A stretch of DNA of 64,000 nucleotides from Actinocorallia herbida. Lineage in GTDB: Bacteria > Actinomycetota > Actinomycetes > Streptosporangiales > Streptosporangiaceae. A program made the position numbers and the translations under genes. The stretch spans positions 8,370,001-8,434,000 of the forward strand of contig NZ_RJKE01000001.1 of the NCBI RefSeq assembly GCF_003751225.1, given 5' to 3'. Below the pieces are notes generated by a model. That model did no database searches. It saw only the letters and a list, made by a program, of their open reading frames with translations, and was not told where the DNA came from. Every line of letters begins with the position of its first letter. Within the stretch, counting starts at the first letter, position 1. Positions 1-7,895 of the stretch are shown one piece after another.

Positions 1-35
1 GCTCCGTCTACTACGACCCCGTTCCCCGGGCCTGA
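1..35 (+). CDS. C-terminal tail of a gene entering from the left
   Basis: Only about ten codons are inside the window, read from base 3 and ending in TGA at 33-35; the visible tail is SVYYDPVPRA. A strong hairpin follows ten bases later, which supports a real gene end. The product cannot be recognised from this fragment. Confidence 0.45.
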   Translation, partial: SVYYDPVPRA

Positions 36-44
36 GACCGGGAA

Positions 45-68
45 GGCCCCGCCCGTCCGGGCGGGGCC
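45..68. terminator. Bidirectional intrinsic terminator
   Basis: A perfect 10-bp stem (45-54 with 59-68) with a GTCC loop lies between the end of the left-edge gene and the end of the convergent acyl-CoA ligase gene. It could serve both strands. There is no long T tract, as is usual in high-GC actinomycetes. Confidence 0.75.
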
Positions 69-89
69 TCCTGGCGGCGTCGGCGGAGC

Positions 90-1604
90 CTAGGCGGGGT
101 CGCCGAGGGTGTCCTTGACGAGCTGGGGGCGGGAGGTCTTGCCCGTGGCCGTGCGGGGAAGGTCGGGGAGGACGCGGAGGAGCTTCGGGGTCTTGTAGCC
201 GGGCAGGTGGAGCCGGCAGTGGTCCTGGATCTCCTCGGGGGTGGTCGTGCCGCCGGCGCGCAGGACCACGGCGGCGCAGACCTTCTGGCCCCAGTGCGGG
301 TCGGGGACCCCGTAGACGGCGGCATCGGAGACGTCGGGGATGGCGGCGATGACGTTCTCCACCTCGCCCGGGTGGACGTTCTCGCCGCCCGTGACGATCA
401 TGTCGTCGGAGCGGCCCTGGACGAAGAGGTAGCCGCCGTCGTCGACGTAGCCGATGTCCCGGCTGTTGAACCAGCCGTCGACGAGGACGCCGCGGGACGG
501 GTCGGCGCCCAGGTAGCCGAGGGTCATCGAAGGGGCCCGGAACCACAGTTCGCCCTCGGTGCCCCGCGCGACCTCCTCGCCCGTCAGCAGGTCCCGGACG
601 CTGAGGTCGATGCCGTCGCCGGGCCGTCCGGCGGAGCCGAGCCTGGCCGGGTCGGCCCCGGGAAGGTGGTCCTCCTCGGTGAGGAAGCAGAGGCCGCCGC
701 CCGCCTCCGTCATCCCGTAGACCTGGCAGAGGCCGCAGTCGAGCACCTCCATCGCCTCGGCGAGCAGGGTCGGGGTGATGGGCGAGGCGCCGTAGCCGAT
801 GTGCCGCAGCGCGGGCAGCGGGACGGGCTCCGCCTTCAGCTGGTCGACGATCATGCGGATCAGGGTCGGCACGAGGATCGTGTGGGTGGCCTCCCGCTCC
901 GCGAGGGTGCGGACGAGCCCGGCGGGGCTCGGGTCGGACGGGTAGAGCAGGGTCGCGCCGATGCCGAGGCAGTACTGGGACCAGCACGCGCCCGCGGCGT
1001 GGAACGTCGGCGGGACGATGAGCACACGGGCGTCCTGCGAGAAGACGTGGACGTCGGCGTAGGGGATCATCGCGTCCACCGCGTCACGGGTCAGCGGGAC
1101 GCCCTTGGGCTCGCCGGTCGAACCCGAGGTGAAGTAGATGACGGCCTCATCGCCGCCTTCCGCCTCCAGAGGGGCGATCGGGGCGACGTCCGGCCAGACC
1201 TCGGCCGCCTGGTCGAGCAGCGAGAACGCGGCGCCGACGAGCGGGGCCTGGTCGGCGAACTCACCGCCCGCGACCACGTGCTTCAGGCCGAGCGAGGCGG
1301 CGACCTCGCGCAGGGCCGCGGCGGGCAGCCGCCAGTTCAGCGGGACGAGGGCCGCCCTGCGCCGCCAGGCGGCGAGCAGGACGACGGGGTGGCCGGGCCC
1401 GTTCTGGCCGAGCCAGCCCACCCGGTCGCCCGGGCCGACACCCTGGGCGGCGAGGTGGGCGGCGGCCCGGTCGGCGGCTTCGTCGAGCTCCCGCCAGGTC
1501 AGGGTGCGGGCGCCGACCGCCGCGAGGGCGTCCGGTCGGGTCGCCGCGTGGCGGCGGACCGCCGCGTCGATGTCCACGGCGGGGCGCGGGACGCTTCTGG
1601 GCAA
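90..1604 (-). CDS. Acyl-CoA synthetase (AMP-forming, ANL superfamily)
   Basis: About 504 residues, normal length for a fatty acyl or aryl-CoA ligase that adenylates a carboxylic acid and transfers it to CoA. The AMP-binding P-loop YFTSGSTGEPKGVP lies near residues 156-169, the GRSDDMIVTGGENVHP hinge/adenylate region near 393-408, and the C-terminal catalytic lysine in TATGKTSR is K489. The TTG start at 1604 is chosen because GGAGGAG lies five bases upstream and homology begins just after it; an upstream in-frame extension to 1799 looks non-coding and would run through the promoter. The promoter overlaps an operator shared with the neighbouring flavin reductase and monooxygenase, suggesting one pathway. 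Substrate is unknown. Confidence 0.9.
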   Translation of the reverse strand: MPRSVPRPAVDIDAAVRRHAATRPDALAAVGARTLTWRELDEAADRAAAHLAAQGVGPGDRVGWLGQNGPGHPVVLLAAWRRRAALVPLNWRLPAAALREVAASLGLKHVVAGGEFADQAPLVGAAFSLLDQAAEVWPDVAPIAPLEAEGGDEAVIYFTSGSTGEPKGVPLTRDAVDAMIPYADVHVFSQDARVLIVPPTFHAAGACWSQYCLGIGATLLYPSDPSPAGLVRTLAEREATHTILVPTLIRMIVDQLKAEPVPLPALRHIGYGASPITPTLLAEAMEVLDCGLCQVYGMTEAGGGLCFLTEEDHLPGADPARLGSAGRPGDGIDLSVRDLLTGEEVARGTEGELWFRAPSMTLGYLGADPSRGVLVDGWFNSRDIGYVDDGGYLFVQGRSDDMIVTGGENVHPGEVENVIAAIPDVSDAAVYGVPDPHWGQKVCAAVVLRAGGTTTPEEIQDHCRLHLPGYKTPKLLRVLPDLPRTATGKTSRPQLVKDTLGDPA

Positions 1605-1650
1605 GGGGGCTCCTCCGTACGAGAAGGGGGTGGGTACTTCTCCGGATATT

Positions 1651-1674
1651 CCTGATACTAGGTTCAGTTTCAGT
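1651..1674. promoter_or_regulatory. Palindromic operator, copy 1 (acyl-CoA ligase promoter)
   Basis: Read on the minus strand this is ACTGAAACT-N6-AGTATCAGG, an inverted repeat with 7 of 9 matching positions. It has the same half-site and spacer length as the operator at 2328-2353. It lies over the spacer and -10 of the predicted promoter, a typical repressor position. A TetR-type repressor would fit the geometry, but no regulator gene is adjacent. Confidence 0.7.
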
Positions 1675-1684
1675 AGGGCCGCAA
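1655..1684 (-). promoter_or_regulatory. Sigma70-type promoter of the acyl-CoA ligase
   Basis: On the minus strand TTGCGG (1684-1679) and TAGTAT (1660-1655) are separated by 18 bases. Transcription would start near 1648, giving a leader of about 45 bases before the TTG start. Confidence 0.55.
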
Positions 1685-1770
1685 GACTTCCCTGTGAAGT
1701 CCACCACAATTGCCCAGAAACCGACAAAACGGAGAATTCCACCCGCCCAGATCGCCGACGCACCGGTGGG

Positions 1771-2292
1771 TCACGGTGCCAGGACGCCGTATCGGCCACG
1801 GTGGTAGAGCAGGGGCATCCGTTCGGCGTCGCCCGTCAGCGCCACCACCCGGCCGACGACGATCTCGTGGTCGCCGCCGGGGTGGATCTCCGCGATCTCG
1901 CACTCGATGTGCGCCGCGGCGCCGTCGAGCAGCGGGGCGCCGGAGACGCCGCGCCGCCACGGGACCTGCTCGAACTTGTCGTCCCGGCGCTGCCCGAAGA
2001 GCCCGCTCACGTCACGCTGCTCCGCCGCGAGGACGTTGACGCAGAACGCCCCCGTCGGACGGATCCGCCGCCACGTCACCGAGGACAGCGCCGGGCAGAA
2101 CGCGATGAGCGGCGGGTCCATCGACAGCGAGGTGAACGACTGGCACGTCAGCCCGACGGGTTCGTCCGCGACCATGCCCGCGACCACCACGATGCCGCTC
2201 GCGAAGCCGCCCATGACCTCGCGGAACAGCCGCGGATCCATCTCCCGACCGTGCGCGGCGTCCGCCTGCCGGACATCCGTGGAGTTCGTCAT
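1771..2292 (-). CDS. Flavin reductase family protein (NAD(P)H:FMN oxidoreductase)
   Basis: 173 residues from the ATG at 2292, the usual length of the HpaC/RutF-type split-barrel flavin reductases, which supply FMNH2 to a partner monooxygenase. Typical features are the GGFASGIVVVAG segment near the N-terminus, the SFTSLSMDPPLIAFCP FMN-binding region and FCVNVLAAEQ. GAAGGG precedes the chosen start; the frame is open further upstream, but that part crosses the operator and has no family similarity. The gene is divergent from a luciferase-like monooxygenase 94 bases away, the classic two-component arrangement. Confidence 0.88.
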   Translation of the reverse strand: MTNSTDVRQADAAHGREMDPRLFREVMGGFASGIVVVAGMVADEPVGLTCQSFTSLSMDPPLIAFCPALSSVTWRRIRPTGAFCVNVLAAEQRDVSGLFGQRRDDKFEQVPWRRGVSGAPLLDGAAAHIECEIAEIHPGGDHEIVVGRVVALTGDAERMPLLYHRGRYGVLAP

Positions 2293-2313
2293 CGGTATCC
2301 CTTCGCCCATGCC

Positions 2314-2342
2314 TTGACCAGCCTTAAAACTGAAACTAACAT
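2314..2342 (+). promoter_or_regulatory. Promoter of the luciferase-like monooxygenase gene
   Basis: TTGACC (2314-2319) and TAACAT (2337-2342) are 17 bases apart. The operator at 2328-2353 covers the spacer, the -10 and the expected start site. A minus-strand promoter for the flavin reductase (TTGTGT, 18 bases, TAGTTT) overlaps the same operator. Confidence 0.6.
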
Positions 2343-2353
2343 CAGTTCCAGTT
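2328..2353. promoter_or_regulatory. Palindromic operator, copy 2 (divergent flavin reductase / monooxygenase)
   Basis: Inverted repeat AACTGAAACT-AACATC-AGTTCCAGTT with 9 of 10 matching arm positions. The half-site and six-base spacer match the operator in front of the acyl-CoA ligase at 1651-1674. Its position between divergent genes suggests that one repressor dimer closes both promoters. Confidence 0.78.
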
Positions 2354-2386
2354 ATGACACAAGCTCTCCCTGATTGGGGTAAAGAC

Positions 2387-3400
2387 ATGGAACTGGGCAT
2401 CCTCAGCCTGGGAGACCACCTCCCCGACCCGCGCACCGGCGAGCGGGTCTCGCAGGCCGCGCGGCACCAGGCCATCGTCGAGGCCGGGGTGCGCGCGGAG
2501 GAACTCGGCTTCACGATGTACGCGATCGGCGAGCACCACTTCAACGACTACATCGTCAGCTCGCCGAGCGTGATGCTCGCCGCCGTCGCCGCGCGCACCG
2601 GCCGGATCCGGCTCGCCCCCGCGGTGACCCTGCTGCCCATGGCCGACCCCGTCCGCGTCGCCGAGGACTTCGCCACCCTCGACCTCATCTCCGGCGGCCG
2701 CATGGAGATGGTCGTCGGCCGCGGCATCTCCACCAAGGACTACCGGGCCTTCGGCTACGACCCGGCCGAGGACCGCGACAACCTCGACGAGAAGCTCGCG
2801 CTCCTCAAGGCCCTGTGGAGCGCGGACGCGCAGCCCGTCACCTGGTCCGGGAGGTTCCGCTCGCCGCTCAAGAACGTGACGGTCCAGCCCCGGCCGCTCC
2901 AGGCCGAGCCACGGATCTGGATGGGCAGCGGCCTCAGCGAGGGCTCGATCCGGCGCGCCGCCGAGCAGGGCCACCCGCTGTTCCTGCCGAGCATCCTGCT
3001 CGCGCCCGAGGCGTACGCCGAGCCCGTCCGGCTCTACCGGGAGGTCATGGAGGAGCACGGGTTCGGCGAGCGCGCGTTCGTCGGGTGCTGCTCGTACGTG
3101 CACGTCCAGGAGCGAAGCCAGGACGCGAAGGACACCTGGGAGCCTTACCTCGTCCAATACGTCGAGTGGGTGAACGCGCTGACCGGGCGGCAGATGAAGG
3201 CCGACTACGCCTCGCTCATCGACGGGCCCGCCATCTGCGGCAGCCCCGCCGAGGTCTCCGACCGGCTCCAGGCCGTCGAGGAACTCCTCCGCCCGGACGT
3301 CCACCTCTCCGTCTTCGACCCGGGCGGCCTCCCCGCCGAGGACGTCCTCGCGACGATGGAGCTGTTCGCCTCCGACGTCATGCCCAAGCTGCACGGCTGA
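2387..3400 (+). CDS. LLM-class flavin-dependent oxidoreductase (luciferase-like)
   Basis: 337 residues; a bacterial luciferase-like TIM-barrel monooxygenase using FMNH2 or F420H2. Family features are the N-terminal MELGILSLGDHLP, the GEHHFNDY segment near residue 50, RIRLAPAVTLLP near 80-95 and MVVGRGIS near residue 110. The ATG at 2387 is preferred because GGGG lies upstream and the predicted transcript starts near 2349; an ATG at 2354 has no ribosome site and abuts the operator. The divergent flavin reductase makes FMNH2 the likelier cofactor, although this organism also makes F420 (FbiC at 13.5 kb). The substrate is unknown; the co-regulated acyl-CoA ligase hints at a carboxylate intermediate. 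Confidence 0.88.
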   Translation: MELGILSLGDHLPDPRTGERVSQAARHQAIVEAGVRAEELGFTMYAIGEHHFNDYIVSSPSVMLAAVAARTGRIRLAPAVTLLPMADPVRVAEDFATLDLISGGRMEMVVGRGISTKDYRAFGYDPAEDRDNLDEKLALLKALWSADAQPVTWSGRFRSPLKNVTVQPRPLQAEPRIWMGSGLSEGSIRRAAEQGHPLFLPSILLAPEAYAEPVRLYREVMEEHGFGERAFVGCCSYVHVQERSQDAKDTWEPYLVQYVEWVNALTGRQMKADYASLIDGPAICGSPAEVSDRLQAVEELLRPDVHLSVFDPGGLPAEDVLATMELFASDVMPKLHG

Positions 3401-3406
3401 CCCCGG

Positions 3407-3459
3407 CCCGGTGGCGGGCTCCCCGGCGAAGCCGGGTCCTTCGAGAGCCCGTCACCGGG
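3407..3459. terminator. Double-hairpin bidirectional terminator
   Basis: An outer 15-bp stem (3407-3421 with 3445-3459, one mismatch) encloses a second small stem CCCGGC-GAA-GCCGGG. It sits between two convergent genes. Confidence 0.75.
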
Positions 3460-3463
3460 GGCG

Positions 3464-4663
3464 TCAGCGCGGCGCGCGCATGATGATCGCCGCCGAGGCC
3501 GCGGCGAGTACCCCGATGAAGACGGCGAGCGCGATGGCCGCGTCGAGCAGGGTCGTCGCGGTGACGAGGACGCCCGCGGCGACGACGGGGATCGTCAGCC
3601 CGATGTAGGCGGCGATGAAGAACGCCGAGATGACCTCGCCCCTGCGCTCCTCCGGGGCGATCGCGGTGACCGAGGAGAGCCCCGCGCGGAAGGCGAGGCC
3701 GACCCCAACACCGCCCACGAGCACCCCCGCGACCAGCACCGGCAGCGACGCCGCCGCGACCGCCGAGACGACCACGACGACCCCCGACGTCATCAGCACG
3801 AGGCCGAGCAGGCTCGCCGTGCGGGGGACGAAGCGGCCCGCGGCGACCTGCGCGGCGGCGGCCGCCGCGAACAGCAGGAACGCGACGACCCCGGCCGTCT
3901 GGTGGCTCCTGTTCCCCAGCCCCTCCGCCAGGACCTGGCCCGCCAGCGCCGTCGTGAACCCGAGCAGCGCGAACGAGGCGAGCCCCGCGATCGCCGCGGC
4001 GAGGAACGGCACCCGGATCTCCGCCGGCACCCCGATCCGCTGGAACCCCACCCCCGCCCGGAACCCGTCCCTGACCCGCACCGTCTCCGGCACCCGCCAC
4101 ACGAACACCAGCACGACGGGCAGCAGCAGCAGCGCCCCCGCGAGATACGGCACGTCCAGCGGATGCGGCACATGGTCGGCGAGCACCCCGGCGATCAGCG
4201 GCCCGAGCCCGAGCCCGCCCATGTTCGCCACGGTCGCCATGACCCCGGCCTTGCTCCGCACCCCCAGCGGCGACTCCAGCTCCGCGATGTACGCGGTGGC
4301 CGCCCCCGTGATCAACCCGGCCGAGACCCCCGAGACCAGCCGCCCCACGAACAGCCCGGTCAGCCCCTTCGTCGCCACGAACACCACCGCGGACGCCACC
4401 GAGAACGCGACCGCCGCCAGCAGCACCGGCCGCCGCCCCACATGGTCGGACAGCCGCCCGAGAAACTGCAGCGTCCCGAGCACCCCCACGGCGTACACCG
4501 CGTAGATCACCGTCACCATCAACGGATTCAGCGCCAGCCGCGCCGAATAGATCGCGTACAACGGCGTAGGCAACGTCGTGGCCACCATCACCACGGTGAA
4601 CACATAGGCCACCAGCAGGCTGTCCCGCCGAGCCGTCCCCGACCCCGTCATGGTCCTCATCAT
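3464..4663 (-). CDS. MFS transporter (drug or metabolite exporter)
   Basis: 399 residues with about 12 hydrophobic segments. The MFS motif A-like loop GRLSDHVGRRPVLL follows the second membrane segment (near residue 70) and a GRLVSGVSAGL segment follows later, as in DHA1-type exporters. The start at 4663 is preceded by GAAGGGT; GTG at 4669 and ATG at 4660 or 4651 are alternatives. It lies downstream of the ATPase gene on the same strand, with a 107-base gap. Cargo cannot be predicted. Confidence 0.85.
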   Translation of the reverse strand: MMRTMTGSGTARRDSLLVAYVFTVVMVATTLPTPLYAIYSARLALNPLMVTVIYAVYAVGVLGTLQFLGRLSDHVGRRPVLLAAVAFSVASAVVFVATKGLTGLFVGRLVSGVSAGLITGAATAYIAELESPLGVRSKAGVMATVANMGGLGLGPLIAGVLADHVPHPLDVPYLAGALLLLPVVLVFVWRVPETVRVRDGFRAGVGFQRIGVPAEIRVPFLAAAIAGLASFALLGFTTALAGQVLAEGLGNRSHQTAGVVAFLLFAAAAAAQVAAGRFVPRTASLLGLVLMTSGVVVVVSAVAAASLPVLVAGVLVGGVGVGLAFRAGLSSVTAIAPEERRGEVISAFFIAAYIGLTIPVVAAGVLVTATTLLDAAIALAVFIGVLAAASAAIIMRAPR

Positions 4664-4770
4664 GCCCACCCTTCGCGGGCCCGATCTCCGATCACGGGAG
4701 TCGCCAACGCGGCGGGGCGCCCGCCAATTCCGTCAGGCCCCCGGCGCGCGCCCGCCGGCACGGGATCGCG

Positions 4771-5913
4771 TCAGCGCTTGGGCCACTGCCAGGGGGGTTC
4801 GTCCAGTGGGCCCTCCCGGCCTGCCACCTCGGTCTCGCCGTTCTCGTTCTTGAGGAGTTCCACGAGGGTGGCGTGGTGCGGGCGGGCGGTGAGGGCCTCG
4901 GCGAGGGCCGGGGAGTGGGTGACGACGAGGAGCTGGGTGCGGCGGGCGGCGGTGGCGAGGAGGGACGCGAGGGGGGCCAGGAGGGACGGGTGGAGGGAGG
5001 ATTCAGGTTCGTTGAGCACCAGGAGGTCCGGGGGGCGGGGAGTGAGGAGGGCGGCGGACCACAGGAGGTAGCGGAGGGTGCCGTCGGAGAGTTCCGCGGC
5101 GCCCAGCGGACGGCGCAGGCCGGGCTGGCGGAGCCGGAGGAGGAAGCGGCCGTCCTCGTCCACGCCGATCTCGACGGCGCTGCCGGGGAAGGCCGCGTCG
5201 ACGGCTTCGCCGAGCGCCTCGTGGTCGCCTATCTCGCGGACGGTCTGGAGGGCCGCGGCCAGGTCGGCGCCGTCCGACGCCAGGACCGGCGTGCGGGTGC
5301 CGACGCGGGCGGCGCGAGCGGGCGCGTCCGCGTCGGTGCGCACCTGGTCGTAGAACCGCCACGACCGCAGCAGCTCCCGCACCCGGGTCAGCTCGGGCGA
5401 CCGCCCCGCCAGCTCGCCGAGCATGCTGTCGTAGGGCCGCAGCCCCTTCGGCGCGGTCTCCCACCCGCCGCGCTCCCCCCGCACCTTGACCCGCGGCCCC
5501 GCCCGGTCCGACAGCAGCGCCGCGGGCCGCAGCAGCGGCCCGTGCCACACGCACTCCCGCTTGATCTCCGGATCCAGGTTGAACAGCGAAGGCACCCCCG
5601 GCGCCCCCGCCGTCGCGATCGGATACCCGAAATCCACCGCGTAACCGCACTCGTCCCCCGCGAACCCCAACTTGAGGCTCACCCCGGCCTCCCGCCCGCC
5701 TCTCTCCCCCGCCCACAACGCCGAAGGCAACCCCCCTTCCCGTGCGAGCGCCCCCACCGCTCCGCCGCTCCCCGCCTCTCCCAGCAACCTGAGCGCCTTG
5801 TACAGACTCGACTTCCCGCTCCCGTTGGCCCCCGTCACCACCGTCAGCGCCCCGAGTGGCAGCACGAGCCTCCTGAGCGACCGATAGTTCTCCACCGCGA
5901 CCGTCGTCAGCAT
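4771..5913 (-). CDS. Predicted AAA ATPase (AAA15/AAA21, RecF/SMC-like head)
   Basis: 380 residues. The N-terminal MLTTVAVENYRSL leads to Walker A GANGSGKSS near residues 29-37. The C-terminal half carries the ABC-like signature ELSDGTLR, Walker B DLLVLNEPESSLHP and the switch histidine in VVTHS. This is a stand-alone SMC-head-like ATPase with no TOPRIM or nuclease domain, resembling COG4637-type predicted ATPases. The ATG at 5913 is chosen because conservation begins there and a G-rich stretch precedes it. Members occur in both housekeeping and phage-defence settings; no partner gene is adjacent, so no role is assigned. Confidence 0.8.
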   Translation of the reverse strand: MLTTVAVENYRSLRRLVLPLGALTVVTGANGSGKSSLYKALRLLGEAGSGGAVGALAREGGLPSALWAGERGGREAGVSLKLGFAGDECGYAVDFGYPIATAGAPGVPSLFNLDPEIKRECVWHGPLLRPAALLSDRAGPRVKVRGERGGWETAPKGLRPYDSMLGELAGRSPELTRVRELLRSWRFYDQVRTDADAPARAARVGTRTPVLASDGADLAAALQTVREIGDHEALGEAVDAAFPGSAVEIGVDEDGRFLLRLRQPGLRRPLGAAELSDGTLRYLLWSAALLTPRPPDLLVLNEPESSLHPSLLAPLASLLATAARRTQLLVVTHSPALAEALTARPHHATLVELLKNENGETEVAGREGPLDEPPWQWPKR

Positions 5914-6034
5914 CCCCCCAGTCTGCCCCTCCCCACCGACAACCTCGGCGACCCGACGGCGCGCGTGCGCGCCCGCCGACGCGGCGGCCACGACCCGGAA
6001 TCGGCTCCGCCATAGCTTTCACTTTCAGTCCATT

Positions 6035-6155
6035 GCAACGCAATGCCCGTGGTTGTTGCGTTAGCTCGCAGGACTATTGCAACAATATTCGCGCATTCAC
6101 CTGCGATGATGCGTTTATCGTGCAACAAGCTTGTTGCCAGTTCTTCGAACGCAAC
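6035..6155. promoter_or_regulatory. Array of GCAAC/GTTGC operator sites
   Basis: In this locally AT-rich stretch GCAAC occurs at 6035, 6079, 6122 and 6151, and its inverse GTTGC at 6055 and 6133. The first three GCAAC copies are 43-44 bases apart (about four helical turns). Sites 6122-6137 form a perfect 16-bp palindrome GCAACAAGCTTGTTGC that overlaps the -35 box. This looks like a multi-site operator for a repressor that is not encoded nearby. Confidence 0.65.
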
Positions 6156-6162
6156 GTAGCTT
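6134..6162 (+). promoter_or_regulatory. Promoter of the DUF4097-ABC transporter operon
   Basis: TTGCCA (6134-6139) and TAGCTT (6157-6162) are separated by 17 bases. The -35 is shared with the palindrome at 6122-6137 and another GCAAC lies in the spacer. Confidence 0.65.
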
Positions 6163-6209
6163 TTGCGATGTCGGAAACAACGACCGACACGAGAGCACAG
6201 GAGAGCACG

Positions 6210-6875
6210 ATGCAGAAGTTCGCCACCCCCGCCCCGATCACCGCCGTCCTGAACGTCCCCGCCGGGCGAGTCCGCCTCATCGCCGCCGACCGCACCGACA
6301 CCGTGGTCGAGGTCCTGCCCGCCGACGCCACCAAGACCCGTGACGTCAAGGCCGCCGAGCAGACCACCGTCGCCTACACCGACGGCGTCCTGCGGATCGA
6401 GGGCCCGGCCGCCAAGAACCAGCTCCTGGGCGCCCCCGGATCCATCGAGGTGACCGTCCAGCTGCCCGCCGGCTCCAGCGCCGAAGGCAAGGCCGCCGCC
6501 ACCGAACTCCGCGCCGTCGGCCGGCTCGGCGACATCGCCTTCGACGGCGCCTACCACCACATCAAGATCGACGAAGCCACCCGCATCACCCTCACCGCCA
6601 CCGACGGCCACATCGAGATCGGCCGCCTCACCGGCCCCGCCGACCTCACCACCCAGCGCGGGAACATCACCATCACCGAAGCCACCACCGGCAAGGTCGC
6701 CCTCACCACCCAGGCCGGCGACATCACCATCACCACCGCCCCAGGCGTCTCGGCCTCCCTCGACGCCGGCACCTCCCACGGCCGCATCACCAACACCCTC
6801 AAGAACGACGGCACCCCCACCCTCGACATCCACGCCACCACCACCCAGGGCGACATCACCGCCCGCAGCCTCTGA
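6210..6875 (+). CDS. DUF4097-family beta-strand repeat protein
   Basis: 221 residues rich in short beta-strand repeats with recurring G-D/N-I-T-I-T and GHIEIG turns, as expected for a DUF4097 right-handed beta-helix adhesin-like fold. No signal peptide is seen. The ATG at 6210 has an excellent AGGAGAG site; an in-frame ATG at 6168 lies six bases after the -10 and could give a leaderless form 14 residues longer. It is the first gene of an operon with a DrrAB-like ABC transporter (gap 34 bases), an arrangement I know from other actinomycetes. The biochemical role is unknown. Confidence 0.85.
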   Translation: MQKFATPAPITAVLNVPAGRVRLIAADRTDTVVEVLPADATKTRDVKAAEQTTVAYTDGVLRIEGPAAKNQLLGAPGSIEVTVQLPAGSSAEGKAAATELRAVGRLGDIAFDGAYHHIKIDEATRITLTATDGHIEIGRLTGPADLTTQRGNITITEATTGKVALTTQAGDITITTAPGVSASLDAGTSHGRITNTLKNDGTPTLDIHATTTQGDITARSL

Positions 6876-6909
6876 CCGCCGCCCCGTCGAAGAGAGCAGG
6901 ACACCCCCC

Positions 6910-7851
6910 ATGACGAACCCGGCCATCACCGCACGCGGACTCCGCAAGTCCTACGGCGACAAGACCGTCCTGGACGGCATCGACCTCGACGTCCCCGAAG
7001 GCACGATCCTCGCCCTGCTCGGCCCCAACGGCGCGGGCAAGACCACCACCGTCCAGATCCTGTCCACCCTCATCACCGCCGACGACGGCGAGGCGCGGGT
7101 GGCCGGATTCGACCTGGCCCGCCAGGCCGACGACGTGCGCGGCGCGATCGGCGTCACCGGCCAGTACTCGGCGGTCGACAAGCTCCTCACCGGCCAGGAG
7201 AACCTCCTCCTCATGGCCGACCTCCACCACCTGACCAAGCGCGACGGCCGGCGGAAGGCCGCCGACCTCCTGGAGCGCTTCGACCTCGTCGACGCCGCGC
7301 ACAAGCCCGCCTCCACCTACTCCGGCGGCATGCAGCGCCGCCTCGACCTCGCCATGACCCTCGTCGGCGACCCCCGCCTCATCTTCCTCGACGAACCGAC
7401 CACCGGCCTGGACCCCCGCAGCCGCCGCTCCCTCTGGCAGATCGTCCGCGACCTCGTCACCGACGGCACCACCATCTTCCTCACCACCCAGTACCTCGAA
7501 GAAGCCGACCAGCTCGCCGACCGCATCGCCCTCCTCGACCACGGGAAGCTCATCGCCCAGGGCACCGCCGACGAGCTCAAGCGCCTCATCCCCGGCGGCC
7601 ACATCGAACTCAAGTTCGCCGACGCGGCGCTCCTCGACGCGGCCGGATCCGCGCTCGCCGCCGGAACGCCCGACCCCGAGACCCTCACCCTCCAGGTCCC
7701 CAGCGACGGCAGCGTCCGCGCCGTCCGCGAACTCCTCGCCCTCCTGGACGAGCGCGCCATCGACGTCGCCGAGATGAACGTGCACACCCCCGACCTCGAC
7801 GACGTCTTCCTCACCCTCACCGGCCGCCCCGAAGCCCCCGCCCAGCACTGA
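6910..7851 (+). CDS. ABC transporter ATP-binding protein (DrrA-like)
   Basis: 313 residues. Walker A GPNGAGKTTT is near residue 38, the Q-loop segment near 85, signature YSGGMQRRLDLAM near 137-149, Walker B LIFLDEPTTGLD near 157-168 and the switch region FLTTQYLEEAD after that. The C-terminal extension of about 90 residues matches the daunorubicin-resistance DrrA subfamily, which energises export of drugs or lipids. GAGAGCAGGA provides a ribosome site. The partner permease follows after 44 bases. Confidence 0.92.
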   Translation: MTNPAITARGLRKSYGDKTVLDGIDLDVPEGTILALLGPNGAGKTTTVQILSTLITADDGEARVAGFDLARQADDVRGAIGVTGQYSAVDKLLTGQENLLLMADLHHLTKRDGRRKAADLLERFDLVDAAHKPASTYSGGMQRRLDLAMTLVGDPRLIFLDEPTTGLDPRSRRSLWQIVRDLVTDGTTIFLTTQYLEEADQLADRIALLDHGKLIAQGTADELKRLIPGGHIELKFADAALLDAAGSALAAGTPDPETLTLQVPSDGSVRAVRELLALLDERAIDVAEMNVHTPDLDDVFLTLTGRPEAPAQH

Positions 7852-7895
7852 ACGCCCCTCCGCCCCCGCGCCGAAACCCCCAGGGAGATCCCCCC

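Noticed and set aside
207-2373. Long open frames antisense to the acyl-CoA ligase and flavin reductase genes
   Set aside because: They are shadows produced by high GC at third positions. The amino-acid composition is Arg/Gly/Pro-rich and no motif or ribosome site is seen.
3463-6015. Plus-strand open frames across the MFS transporter and ATPase genes
   Set aside because: The opposite-strand proteins have clear membrane topology and Walker motifs, while the plus-strand products are low complexity.
6033-6209. Upstream extension of the DUF4097 frame starting MQRNARGCC
   Set aside because: It runs through the promoter and operator sites, is Cys-rich and unlike the family; the SD-preceded ATG at 6210 (or ATG 6168) is preferred.
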